Positions 1 through 6,112 are shown, counted from the first letter of the stretch. The stretch is DNA of 7,965 nucleotides from Candidatus Calditenuaceae archaeon JGI OTU-1 (GCA_000494145.1 AWOE01000084.1:1-7965), one strand, 5' to 3'. Notes: generated by a model from the sequence alone, not told the origin. Numbers and translations are program-made.

Positions 1-48
1 AGTCAGCTTTCCGCAGTGCGGGCACACCACCCTTCCCAGCACCGCCAT
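1..48 (-). CDS. N-terminus of a zinc-ribbon protein (partial, runs off the window)
   Basis: Only the first 16 codons are present, reading MAVLGRVVCPHCGKLT from an ATG at position 48. The CPHCG at residues 9-13 is half of a zinc ribbon or zinc knuckle. The start is supported by a purine-rich AAGGG directly before the ATG and by a strong TATA box about 39 bases upstream, which gives a leader of about 13 bases. The gene is divergent from the truncated nitrilase, and the nitrilase homology begins just beyond this gene's promoter. The family cannot be named from 16 residues; many archaeal RNA-binding and transcription proteins begin with such a CxxC. Confidence 0.6.
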   Translation of the reverse strand, partial: MAVLGRVVCPHCGKLT

Positions 49-82
49 CCCTTGTTCCCTGACAAGGCAGCTCTTCTCATAA

Positions 83-91
83 GTTATATAT
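83..91 (-). promoter_or_regulatory. TATA box of the zinc-ribbon gene, possibly bidirectional
   Basis: On the minus strand this reads ATATATAAC, preceded by the purine-rich CGAAG expected of a BRE. Transcription would start near 61-62, about 13 bases before the ATG at 48. The element is almost symmetric (TTATATAT on the plus strand). It could therefore also start a plus-strand transcript near 113 into the truncated nitrilase and the citG-like gene, for which no other promoter is visible. Confidence 0.6.
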
Positions 92-107
92 CTTCGCCAC
101 CGTTCCG

Positions 108-623
108 AAGTTCTACCTTCCTACCTACGGTCTCTTCGAGGAGGGCCGATACTTCGCAGCCGGCGATCCGATGAGGGACCTGAGGGCGATCGACACGCCA
201 TTCGGGAGGATCGGCATAACGATCTGCGAGGACCTCTGGCACCCTGAGCCGGCGGAGGCCCTGGTCAGGATGGGCGCCGAGCTCCTGATCTGCATCGCCT
301 CCTCACCGGTCAGGGGCGTCGGCCAGGGTCCGGACGGAGAGCCGTGGATAGCGAGGGCCTGGAGGTCGATAGTCGAGGCGACGGCCCTGATGAACACGGT
401 CCACGTCGTCTTCGTCAACAGGGTCGGACCCGAGGACGAGGAGTACTTCTGGGGAGGGTCGATGGTGGTCGGGCCTGACGGCAGCCCCGTCTTCAAGGCG
501 CCCCTCTACGAGGAGGGCCTCTTCTTCTGCGAACTGGACCTCTGGGAGAACGCGAGGGCCAGAAGGTTCAGCTCGTTCAGGGTCCACCAGAGGGACTTCC
601 ACAGGCTCCTCGCGGAGCTCTGA
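108..623 (+). pseudogene. 5'-truncated nitrilase-superfamily carbon-nitrogen hydrolase
   Basis: Nitrilase-superfamily enzymes hydrolyse amides or nitriles with a Glu-Lys-Cys triad. The frame is recognisable from KFYLPTYGLFEEGRYF (codons from 108), which carries the catalytic Lys. It continues through GITICEDLWHPE with the catalytic Cys at 225-227, and then the usual NRVGPEDEEYFWGGS and VVGPDGS segments to a normal C-terminus at 623. About 110 N-terminal residues, including the catalytic Glu, are missing. Upstream in frame there is only non-homologous sequence (63-107) before a TGA at 60-62, and that space is the promoter of the divergent gene. The first ATG is at 171, giving a 150-residue product that also lacks the Lys. 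The stop is 6 bases before the citG-like ATG, so the two were probably an operon. A real deletion or rearrangement is most likely; an assembly join is the alternative. Loss of triad activity is inferred. Confidence 0.8.
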
Positions 624-629
624 GCGGTC

Positions 630-1565
630 ATGTCCGGAGGCTCGCTGGAGGACGGGGCCCACGCTGTGGCCTCAGCCGCGACGACAGCGCTCCTGATAGA
701 GCTGCTCGCAGCTCCGAAACCGGGGCTTGTCGACAGGTACAGCGACCTGAGGGAGCTGAACGTCTTCAGGATGTCGGCCAGCGCCGTCACAGCGTACCGA
801 TGGTTCCTGAGGGCCGCGGTCTTGGGAGCGAGGCGCTCGAGGAACGGGGTGGGGAGGTGTCTGCTCGGAGCCGTCGACGACACGCTCTCATCCCAGAGGG
901 GAGGGAACACGCATCTGGGAGCGCTTCTCCTCCTGGTCCCCCTCTGCATCGCGGCCGGGAGGCTTCTCCGTTCACGAGGCGGTTTGAGTGCCGAGAAGCT
1001 CAGGCGGCAGGCGATCGAGGTCGTCAGGACGGCGGGGCCCGGAGACGCGGTCGGCGTCTTCACGGCGATCAAGAAGGCCAGGCCTGGAGGTCTCGGGAAG
1101 GTGCCGTACCTCGACGTGAACGATCCGGAGACCTACGAGGAGATCAGGAGGAAGCGCATCGGCCTCCTTGAGGCCCTCTCCGCTTACAGAGGGCGGGATA
1201 TGGTGGCCGACGAGCTGGTCGACGGATACCCCCTCACCTTCGAGGTTTGCGTGCCGGTCGTGAAGAGGTACCTGCGGTCGAGCCGCGCGATCGATGTGGC
1301 GGTCGTCAACGGGCTCCTCTCGGTCATGGCCGCACGTCCTGATACGCACGTGGTCAGGCGAAACGGCCTCCACGTAGCGCGGTACGTCTCAGACCTCGCG
1401 AGGAGGGCCCTTCAGCTCGGAGGCCTCGCATCACCGTCAGGCAGGAGGTTCCTCGAGCGTATCGACAAGTACATGCGGGAGCGGGACGTGAGGCCGGGCT
1501 CTTCGGCCGACGTCGTCGATGCGGCCCTGATGGTCCTCCTGCTCACGGGAGGGATAAGGCCCTAG
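630..1565 (+). CDS. Triphosphoribosyl-dephospho-CoA synthase (CitG/MdcB) family protein
   Basis: The CitG family makes 2'-(5''-triphosphoribosyl)-3'-dephospho-CoA from ATP and dephospho-CoA, the precursor of the citrate lyase and malonate decarboxylase prosthetic group. Family signatures are PKPGLVDR at residues 29-36, GGNTHLGALLLLVPL at 91-105, the D-T-H-x-V-x-R-x-G stretch near 238-246, and PGSSADVVDAAL at 289-300. At 311 residues it is about family length and predominantly helical. No citrate lyase or malonate decarboxylase genes are nearby, so in this archaeon the substrate may differ. A ribosyl-transfer role in another cofactor pathway is possible and fits the dihydropteroate synthase next door, but that is inference. 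It lies 6 bases after the truncated nitrilase. Its TAG stop overlaps the opposing gene's stop. Family assignment is firm; exact reaction is not. Confidence 0.85.
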   Translation: MSGGSLEDGAHAVASAATTALLIELLAAPKPGLVDRYSDLRELNVFRMSASAVTAYRWFLRAAVLGARRSRNGVGRCLLGAVDDTLSSQRGGNTHLGALLLLVPLCIAAGRLLRSRGGLSAEKLRRQAIEVVRTAGPGDAVGVFTAIKKARPGGLGKVPYLDVNDPETYEEIRRKRIGLLEALSAYRGRDMVADELVDGYPLTFEVCVPVVKRYLRSSRAIDVAVVNGLLSVMAARPDTHVVRRNGLHVARYVSDLARRALQLGGLASPSGRRFLERIDKYMRERDVRPGSSADVVDAALMVLLLTGGIRP

Positions 1566-2404
1566 GTCCTCACGGGCCTACCTATGAAGGCCGAGGCGAA
1601 ACGAACGGCGTCCAGCGTCTCCCTCACGTTGTGCGTCCTGATCACGTCGGCCCCCTGCACTACAGCGATCGCCTCGGAAGCTACAGACCCGTAGAGCCTC
1701 TCGCCGGGATCCTCCCTTCCTGTGAGCTTGCCGATGAAGCTCTTCCTGGAGCACCCGACGAGGACCGGCCTCCCCAGCACCTTCAGCTTGCGCAACCGTC
1801 TCAGGATCTCCAGGTCGACCTGGTACCACTTCAGCTCGAGGTGGTCCCTGTGGAACCCTATGCCCGGATCGACGACGATCCTCTCCTCCGGTATCCCGGC
1901 CTCCAACGCGAGCGATACCGATTCCTTGAGCTTCGCGGTTATCCCCTCCATCACGTCTCCCTCCCTAACGTCGCGCGCCATCGCTATCAGCGACGCGCCG
2001 CTGTCCGCGACCTCCCTCAGGACGCCTCTGAGGTGAGCCAGGCCGAAGACGTCGTTGACCGCGTCCACGCCGATCCTGAGCCCCTCGAGGACGGGTTTGG
2101 GTCGGAAGGAGTCCAGCGATACGGGCAGATCCGTCGCATCCCTTATCGCCCTGAGGGCCCATCTGATCCTCTCGGCCTCGACCTCCTCGTCGATCCAGGT
2201 CTCGAGGTAGGGAGCGGACGACATGGCTCCGAGGTCTATGACGTCGGCCCCCTGCTCCTCCATCTCGACGGCCGCCTTGGCGACCTCCTCCGGCGTCACC
2301 CTGACCGAGCCCTTGTAGAAGGACTCGGGGCTCACGTTGATCACACCCATCACCCTCACCGGCAAACCCTCGCCCAACTCGAGCCTCCCTATCCGCGCCC
2401 GCAT
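1562..2404 (-). CDS. folP: Dihydropteroate synthase (FolP family)
   Basis: This enzyme condenses 6-hydroxymethyl-dihydropterin pyrophosphate with an aminobenzoate-type acceptor in folate or methanopterin synthesis. It is a TIM barrel with all the pterin-binding signatures, numbered from the ATG: GVINVSPESF at 20-29, DLGAMSSAP at 57-65, LDSF at 97-100, NDVFG at 117-121, DPGIGF at 179-184, SRKSFIG at 219-225 and RTHNV at 256-260. At 280 residues it is normal length. The ATG at 2404 is preferred because GAGGTGA, a full match to the archaeal 16S tail, lies 8 bases upstream. A GTG at 2416 would add four residues but sits inside that site. It converges on the citG-like gene and is divergent from the DUF59 gene. 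Whether the acceptor is pABA (folate) or a ribosylated aminobenzene phosphate (methanopterin) cannot be read from the sequence. Confidence 0.9.
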   Translation of the reverse strand: MRARIGRLELGEGLPVRVMGVINVSPESFYKGSVRVTPEEVAKAAVEMEEQGADVIDLGAMSSAPYLETWIDEEVEAERIRWALRAIRDATDLPVSLDSFRPKPVLEGLRIGVDAVNDVFGLAHLRGVLREVADSGASLIAMARDVREGDVMEGITAKLKESVSLALEAGIPEERIVVDPGIGFHRDHLELKWYQVDLEILRRLRKLKVLGRPVLVGCSRKSFIGKLTGREDPGERLYGSVASEAIAVVQGADVIRTHNVRETLDAVRFASAFIGRPVRT

Positions 2405-2412
2405 CCGCCCGT

Positions 2413-2419
2413 TCACCTC
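2413..2419 (-). promoter_or_regulatory. Ribosome binding site deciding the folP start
   Basis: The minus strand reads GAGGTGA, complementary to the archaeal 16S 3' end (UCACCUC), with 8 bases to the ATG at 2404. The alternative GTG start at 2416 lies inside this motif and has no such site of its own. Confidence 0.6.
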
Positions 2420-2505
2420 AGAGCCCGAGCATCAACCTTCAAGAGCCTCCGGTTCGGCGAGATGAGGAAAGCTTGATCACCTACCAGCTGAACGGAAGAG
2501 CCGGG

Positions 2506-2826
2506 ATGTCGGAAGAGGAGATATCGGTGGAGAAGGTGCTGGAGGCGCTGAAGATGGTCTACGACCCTGAGATACCGGTGAACGTCGTGGACCTGGGCCT
2601 GATTTACGACATCCAGGTCAACCAGCAGGAGAAATCGGTCTACGTCAAGATGACGCTCACCGCCCCCGGCTGCCCGGTCGGGTTCCTCGTGGTCGAGCAG
2701 GCGAAGGAGGCGATAAGGGCGATGATGCCCTCTGTGAAGAAGGTCGAGGTCGAGCTGACCTTCAACCCTCCGTGGACGCCAGACAGGATGAGCGATGAGG
2801 CCCGCGAGATCCTCGGGTTCATATGA
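2506..2826 (+). CDS. DUF59 / MIP18-family Fe-S assembly protein (SufT/PaaD type)
   Basis: The MIP18 (DUF59) family acts in cytosolic iron-sulphur cluster assembly or transfer; related proteins are SufT, PaaD and the N-terminus of Mrp/ApbC scaffolds. At 106 residues it is a stand-alone single domain. Signatures from the ATG are VYDPEIPVNVVDLGLIYDI at 18-36, then MTLTAPGCPVG at 49-59 with the conserved Cys at 56, then VEVELTFNPPWTPDRMS at 80-96 and a terminal EILGF helix. The ATG at 2506 is chosen because the protein then begins about ten residues before the first conserved helix, as usual for the family. A TTG at 2473 with GAGG 5 bases upstream would add 11 residues and cannot be excluded. It is divergent from folP, and no other Fe-S assembly gene is in view. 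Confidence 0.85.
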   Translation: MSEEEISVEKVLEALKMVYDPEIPVNVVDLGLIYDIQVNQQEKSVYVKMTLTAPGCPVGFLVVEQAKEAIRAMMPSVKKVEVELTFNPPWTPDRMSDEAREILGFI

Positions 2827-2850
2827 TCGTACGTGGCGATAAACGACCTC

Positions 2851-3870
2851 TCAGTTCTGAAGTGGCCCGAAGAGCTTCTCGAAGAGCCTCTCGAGCCTCT
2901 CCTCCAGCTCCCTCCTCCTCAGCTCCTGGATCCGCGAGTACCGTATCGCCTCGAGCAGGTCATAGCAGAGCTGCTCCGACTCTTCACCCACAAGATCCGA
3001 CCTGACCTCGACGACGGCCCTGTCCTCCAGCGTGGGAACCACGTCGTAGAGTCTGTTGGCACATATCGCGATGAACCTCAGCGTAGATATCCCCACACCG
3101 CGGTGCATCAGCAGGTCCCTGAAGTCCCTTGGACTGGCCCTGTAGAGCTCCTCCAGAACCCTCCAGTTGACACGGACCGGTGAGGTTAACGGGTTGTCAT
3201 CGACGACTGCGCCCTCGACGTACTCGAGCAGCGACCTCTGCTCCCTCGGCCTGTAGGACATCGCCACCTTCCTGAGCTTCCCGATCCCCTCCTTGATCAC
3301 CTCCACCGAGGCCTCCCTGAGGCTCAGGTTCATCGAGTGCGTGAAGTCGAGGCAGTACCTGGACCTCGAGTCCGAGAGGATGAGCGTGTGGGGATTGTCC
3401 ACGATGTCCCTCTCCACCACCCTCTTCGAGTTCCAGAGGTAGAGGCGCCTGAGGACGTTCTTGTGGCCTATCTGGACGACCGACCAAGCGCACTCCACCG
3501 AGAAGACCATCACGTGCAGCCAGAGCTCGTAACCGTCCTGGACAGCGACACCGTCAACCTTCGCCGTGGCCCTGCTGATCAGCTTCAGCCTCTCGACGTC
3601 CACCTTCGGTATGCCCATGTACGTCGCCAACCGGTCTATCTCGTCGGGAACCCTGAACTTCTCCGAGTAGACGCCTCCGACCACCCCCACCCCGTCGGTC
3701 GGCGTGAGGGCGTCCTTCAGCAGCGAGAACATCAGCTCGACCGTTGCCGGTATCGGCGAACCCGGATGTATCAGCGTCATGAAGGAGTGGAGCCCGGCCG
3801 GATCACCCAACAGTTCGACGAACCTGGAGGGTCCGAAGTAGCCGACGAAGGAGTCGACCACTGCCCTCAC
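2851..3870 (-). CDS. Divergent DUF763 (COG1415) family protein
   Basis: DUF763 proteins are conserved, uncharacterised and mostly archaeal. Family-like segments are YFGPSRFVELLGDP at 11-24, the SRATAKVDGVAVQDGYEL block at 99-116, WSVVQIGH at 129-136, VDNPHTLI at 157-164 and a helix-hairpin-helix-like LLMHRGVGISTLRFIAICANRLY at 253-275. A Glu/Arg-rich, coiled-coil-like C-terminus follows at about 305-335. From memory of the family, typical members also carry a G-G-K-G-K loop, an N-terminal L-P-L-H-x-G segment and a late S-F-A-H-G-G-K-D-G motif. None is found here, so this looks like a diverged or degenerating member. The GTG at 3870 is the furthest recognised start. The frame stays open upstream to a TGA near 3933-3935, and the residues there (AQYDKLRSEV) still resemble the family helix, so a non-standard start is possible. 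A TATA-like element lies upstream. Function unknown. Confidence 0.7.
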   Translation of the reverse strand: MRAVVDSFVGYFGPSRFVELLGDPAGLHSFMTLIHPGSPIPATVELMFSLLKDALTPTDGVGVVGGVYSEKFRVPDEIDRLATYMGIPKVDVERLKLISRATAKVDGVAVQDGYELWLHVMVFSVECAWSVVQIGHKNVLRRLYLWNSKRVVERDIVDNPHTLILSDSRSRYCLDFTHSMNLSLREASVEVIKEGIGKLRKVAMSYRPREQRSLLEYVEGAVVDDNPLTSPVRVNWRVLEELYRASPRDFRDLLMHRGVGISTLRFIAICANRLYDVVPTLEDRAVVEVRSDLVGEESEQLCYDLLEAIRYSRIQELRRRELEERLERLFEKLFGPLQN

Positions 3871-3963
3871 CTCGCTCCTCAGCTTGTCGTATTGGGCTCT
3901 GCTGCACCGATGGGCGGCCGACTCCAGCGCAGGTCACCGGACTGAGCGTGAGATGTGTCTCGG

Positions 3964-3972
3964 ATTTAATTC
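3964..3972 (-). promoter_or_regulatory. TATA-like element upstream of the DUF763 gene
   Basis: The minus strand reads GAATTAAAT in the only AT-rich patch of this spacer. Transcription would start near 3941, leaving a leader of about 70 bases to the GTG at 3870. That length is unusual for an archaeon and hints that translation starts further upstream. A direct repeat GTAGCG (3981-3986 and 3989-3994) lies just upstream of the element. Confidence 0.4.
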
Positions 3973-4022
3973 TATAGTATGTAGCGGTGTAGCGTAATAC
4001 CCATCAGACTACATGCATGATA

Positions 4023-4038
4023 CGTTCACGCGAGAACG
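4023..4038 (-). terminator. Possible weak terminator or hairpin after rpoK
   Basis: Downstream of the rpoK stop (4062) the minus strand has a TTTT run at 4049-4052. It is followed by a short inverted repeat, CGTTC/GAACG, with a 6-base loop at 4023-4038. Both signals are weak; archaeal termination usually uses longer T runs. Confidence 0.25.
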
Positions 4039-4061
4039 ATGGGCTGAGAAAATGCAGCGGG

Positions 4062-4307
4062 TCAGATGAGGCGAGCGGGGAGGAGGTCCTGCAGTAGTAC
4101 GTCCTCGTAGGTTCCGTCGGGATAGCGGCGCCTGATGACGATCGGAAGCACGCCGGCCTTCAGCTCCTTCACCGCGATGGTGAATATCGTATCGCCGGGC
4201 TCAGGTTTCACGAGCGGAAACGCACCGACCGAGAGCTGGAGGGCCCTGCCCCCGATTATCTTGGTCTCCTCGTATTTGGTAAGCCTGCGCTGGGTGGTGA
4301 GGACCAT
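4062..4307 (-). CDS. rpoK: DNA-directed RNA polymerase subunit K (Rpb6/omega homologue)
   Basis: RpoK is the archaeal counterpart of eukaryotic Rpb6 and bacterial omega; it clamps the largest subunit and helps assemble RNA polymerase. The 81-residue product shows the family core LTKYEETKIIGGRALQLSVGA at residues 9-29, then IAVKELKAGVLPIVIRRRYPDG at 44-65 and the acidic C-terminal EDVLLQDL. The usual family motif is Y-E-K-A-R-I-I-G-A-R-A; here it is Y-E-E-T-K-I-I-G-G-R-A, a mild variation. The ATG at 4307 has AGGAG 8 bases upstream. It starts 38 bases after the thermosome stop on the same strand, with no promoter visible between them, so co-transcription with the chaperonin is likely. Confidence 0.93.
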   Translation of the reverse strand: MVLTTQRRLTKYEETKIIGGRALQLSVGAFPLVKPEPGDTIFTIAVKELKAGVLPIVIRRRYPDGTYEDVLLQDLLPARLI

Positions 4308-4345
4308 CGCTCAGCTCCTCTCGTCGACCCGTTTTCCGGTTCAGC

Positions 4346-6004
4346 TCAATCGAATTTGCTGCTTCCTTCCTCCTCTTCCTCCTCCTTCTTCCCTTCCTTC
4401 TTGCCCTCCTTCTCGGAGAGCTTGGAGGCGGCGATGATGTCGTCGATCTTCAGCACCAGCGACGCGGCCTCTACGGCCGACTTGATCACCTGCTTCTTGA
4501 CGGCGACCGGGTCGATCACGTTCAGCGACATCACGTCGTGAAGCCTGTTGCCCAGGACGTCAACGCCGTACCACTTCTCGCCCTCCTTGTGCTTGCTCCT
4601 GAGGGTCACGATGCTCTCGACGGGATCGAGCCCAGCGTTCTCAGCGAGCTGTATCGGCACGATCTCCAGCGCCTCAGCGAACTTCTCCACGGCCAGCTGC
4701 TCCTTCCCCGGAAGGGTCCTCGCGTAGTCCCTCAGCCTCAGAGCGAGCTCGGTCTCGATCGCACCGCCGCCCGCGACGATCTTCGGCTCCATCAGGATGT
4801 CCTTGACGACGTTGATCGCGTCCTTGATCGACCTCTCGGCCTCGTCGACGATCCTCTGGGTCCCTCCCCTGACCAGTATCGTCACGGCCCTCGGGTTCTC
4901 GCAGCCCTCGACGAAGACCATCTTGTCCTCACCGACCCTCCTCTCCTCCACCAGTTGGGCCTTGCCGAGGTCCTCGGGCGTTAGGTCGTCGATCCTCGAG
5001 ATGACCCTGCCTCCCGTCGCCTTGGCGAGCTTCTCCATGTCGCTCTTCTTTATCCTCCTCACGGCGAGAATCCCCTTCCTGGCGAGGAAGTGCTGTGCCA
5101 GGTCGTCGATGCCCTTCTGGCAGAAGACGACGTTGGCGCCGGTCGCCGCTATCTTGTCGACCATCTCCTTCAGCATCCTCTCCTCCTGCTCCATGAAGGC
5201 CCTCATCTGCTCCGGCGTCTCGATGTGGAGCTTGGCGTCGAACTCGGTCTTCTCTATCTCCAGCGGCGCATCGAGCAGGGCTATCTTCGCGTTCCTCACC
5301 AGCTTCGGCATGTCAGGGTGCACCACCTCCTTGTCGAGGACTATCCCCTCGATCAGCATCGTGTCCACGACCGACATGCCCTCCTTCTTCTCGATCTTGA
5401 TGTCGTCGAGGTCCACCTTCCACTTCCCGTTCTCGAGCCTCGCCACCTTCAACACCGCCTCAACGGCTACCTTCGCGAGGTGCTCCGCGTACTCGCCGAC
5501 CAGCTTGCTGGCCAGGGAGGTCTTAGCTATCCTCACAAGGTAATCCTTGTCTTGCGGGTCCACCGGGGCCCCTATCTCGTCGAGGATCCTCAGGGCCTCC
5601 GCCGCGGCCTTCTTGTATCCCTCTATGATCAGGCTCGGGTGGATCTCCTTCTCGATCAGCTCCTCGGCCTTAGCGAGGAGCTCGCCCGCGACAACGACCG
5701 CCGTCGTGGTGCCGTCTCCGACCTCCTCGTCCTGGGCCTTGGCCACCTCGACCAGCATCTTGGCGACCGGGTGCTCGACGTCCATCTCCTTAAGGATCGT
5801 GGCGCCGTCGTTGGTGATCACTATGTCCCCGAAGCTGTCGACGAGCATCTTGTCCATTCCCCTCGGCCCTAGCGACGTCCTCATCGCCTCCGCGATCGCC
5901 TTGGCCACCATTATGTTGGCGGCCTGTGCCTCCCTTCCCCGCGTCCTCTGCGTCCCCTCCTTCAGGATGATCACGGGTACCGTGGATCCTGGAGCTGCAG
6001 CCAT
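4346..6004 (-). CDS. thsA: Thermosome subunit (group II chaperonin)
   Basis: This is an ATP-driven protein-folding subunit that assembles into a double-ring cytosolic chaperonin. The 552-residue product shows the full family layout: QRTRGREAQAANI at 19-31, SLGPRGMDKMLVD at 44-56, NDGATIL at 65-71 and GDGTTTAVV at 96-104 (nucleotide binding). The apical/helical-protrusion region is at about 210-370. The catalytic Asp is 395 in ERSIKDAINVVKD, followed by GGGAIETELALRLR at 412-425 and VDVLGNRLHD at 481-490. The tail (529-552) is almost entirely Lys/Glu with a terminal SSKFD and lacks Gly-Gly-Met repeats; charged tails occur in crenarchaeal thermosomes. The ATG at 6004 has AGGTGAT 6 bases upstream and a TATA box 36 bases upstream. 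rpoK follows directly. Only one subunit gene is in this window, so homo- or hetero-oligomer cannot be told; the gene symbol letter is provisional. Confidence 0.96.
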   Translation of the reverse strand: MAAAPGSTVPVIILKEGTQRTRGREAQAANIMVAKAIAEAMRTSLGPRGMDKMLVDSFGDIVITNDGATILKEMDVEHPVAKMLVEVAKAQDEEVGDGTTTAVVVAGELLAKAEELIEKEIHPSLIIEGYKKAAAEALRILDEIGAPVDPQDKDYLVRIAKTSLASKLVGEYAEHLAKVAVEAVLKVARLENGKWKVDLDDIKIEKKEGMSVVDTMLIEGIVLDKEVVHPDMPKLVRNAKIALLDAPLEIEKTEFDAKLHIETPEQMRAFMEQEERMLKEMVDKIAATGANVVFCQKGIDDLAQHFLARKGILAVRRIKKSDMEKLAKATGGRVISRIDDLTPEDLGKAQLVEERRVGEDKMVFVEGCENPRAVTILVRGGTQRIVDEAERSIKDAINVVKDILMEPKIVAGGGAIETELALRLRDYARTLPGKEQLAVEKFAEALEIVPIQLAENAGLDPVESIVTLRSKHKEGEKWYGVDVLGNRLHDVMSLNVIDPVAVKKQVIKSAVEAASLVLKIDDIIAASKLSEKEGKKEGKKEEEEEEGSSKFD

Positions 6005-6010
6005 GCCAGA

Positions 6011-6017
6011 ATCACCT
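6011..6017 (-). promoter_or_regulatory. Ribosome binding site of the thermosome gene
   Basis: The minus strand reads AGGTGAT, matching the archaeal anti-SD (AUCACCU), with 6 bases to the ATG at 6004. It confirms this start and lies within the short leader predicted from the TATA box. Confidence 0.65.
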
Positions 6018-6039
6018 GCCCACCAACGGCTCGACCTTG

Positions 6040-6047
6040 TTTTTAAA
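6040..6047 (-). promoter_or_regulatory. TATA box of the thermosome-rpoK operon
   Basis: The minus strand reads TTTAAAAA within CGTTTAAAAACAAGG. It is centred about 39 bases before the ATG, so transcription would start near 6018 and give a leader of roughly 14 bases that just contains the ribosome binding site. Confidence 0.65.
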
Positions 6048-6070
6048 CGTGTTGAGGAGAGTCGTGCGAT

Positions 6071-6088
6071 ATCTCCATAATCTCCATA
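6071..6088. repeat. Perfect tandem 9-bp repeat upstream of the thermosome promoter (candidate operator)
   Basis: ATCTCCATA occurs twice in a row on the plus strand (6071-6079 and 6080-6088); read from the thermosome it is TATGGAGAT twice. The repeat lies 23 bases upstream of the thermosome TATA box and 25 bases upstream of the H/ACA RNA. It is bordered by the palindromes GATATC (6068-6073) and CATATG (6085-6090). The position suits a regulator or activator of the chaperonin promoter, of the guide RNA promoter, or of both. No known archaeal heat-shock box is recognised. Confidence 0.5.
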
Positions 6089-6090
6089 TG
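6085..6090 (+). promoter_or_regulatory. TATA-like element for the H/ACA RNA
   Basis: CATATG within CCATATGG is centred 26 bases before the first base of the RNA's lower stem (6113), the normal archaeal TATA-to-start distance. The sequence itself is a weak TATA box and overlaps the second tandem repeat. The call therefore rests mainly on spacing. Confidence 0.4.
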
Positions 6091-6112
6091 GGGCTGAGGT
6101 GTCGAAGGCTCC

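Noticed and set aside
1631..2476. Long plus-strand open frame opposite folP
   Set aside because: It is antisense to a gene with all dihydropteroate synthase motifs; the translation is Pro/Arg/Leu-rich without any recognisable domain, as expected of a GC-rich shadow frame.
2459..2491. Possible C/D box RNA (GAGATGA followed by CTGA) before the DUF59 gene
   Set aside because: The C box has a mismatch, there is no terminal stem and no C'/D' pair, and the spacing gives only one short guide.
3870..3937. GTG at 3937 as the true DUF763 start
   Set aside because: It is in a different frame from the gene, and its translation shows no family resemblance; using it would require a frameshift that I cannot demonstrate.
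3945..4061. Possible small RNA in the spacer between DUF763 and rpoK
   Set aside because: TGATG- and CTGA-like pieces occur on both strands but not in C/D order or spacing, and no H/ACA fold with an ACA at the right distance was found.
5090..5872. Long plus-strand open frames opposite the thermosome (also 4538-4984, 4797-5543, 5547-6080)
   Set aside because: They are shadows of the chaperonin coding strand, low in complexity and without start signals.
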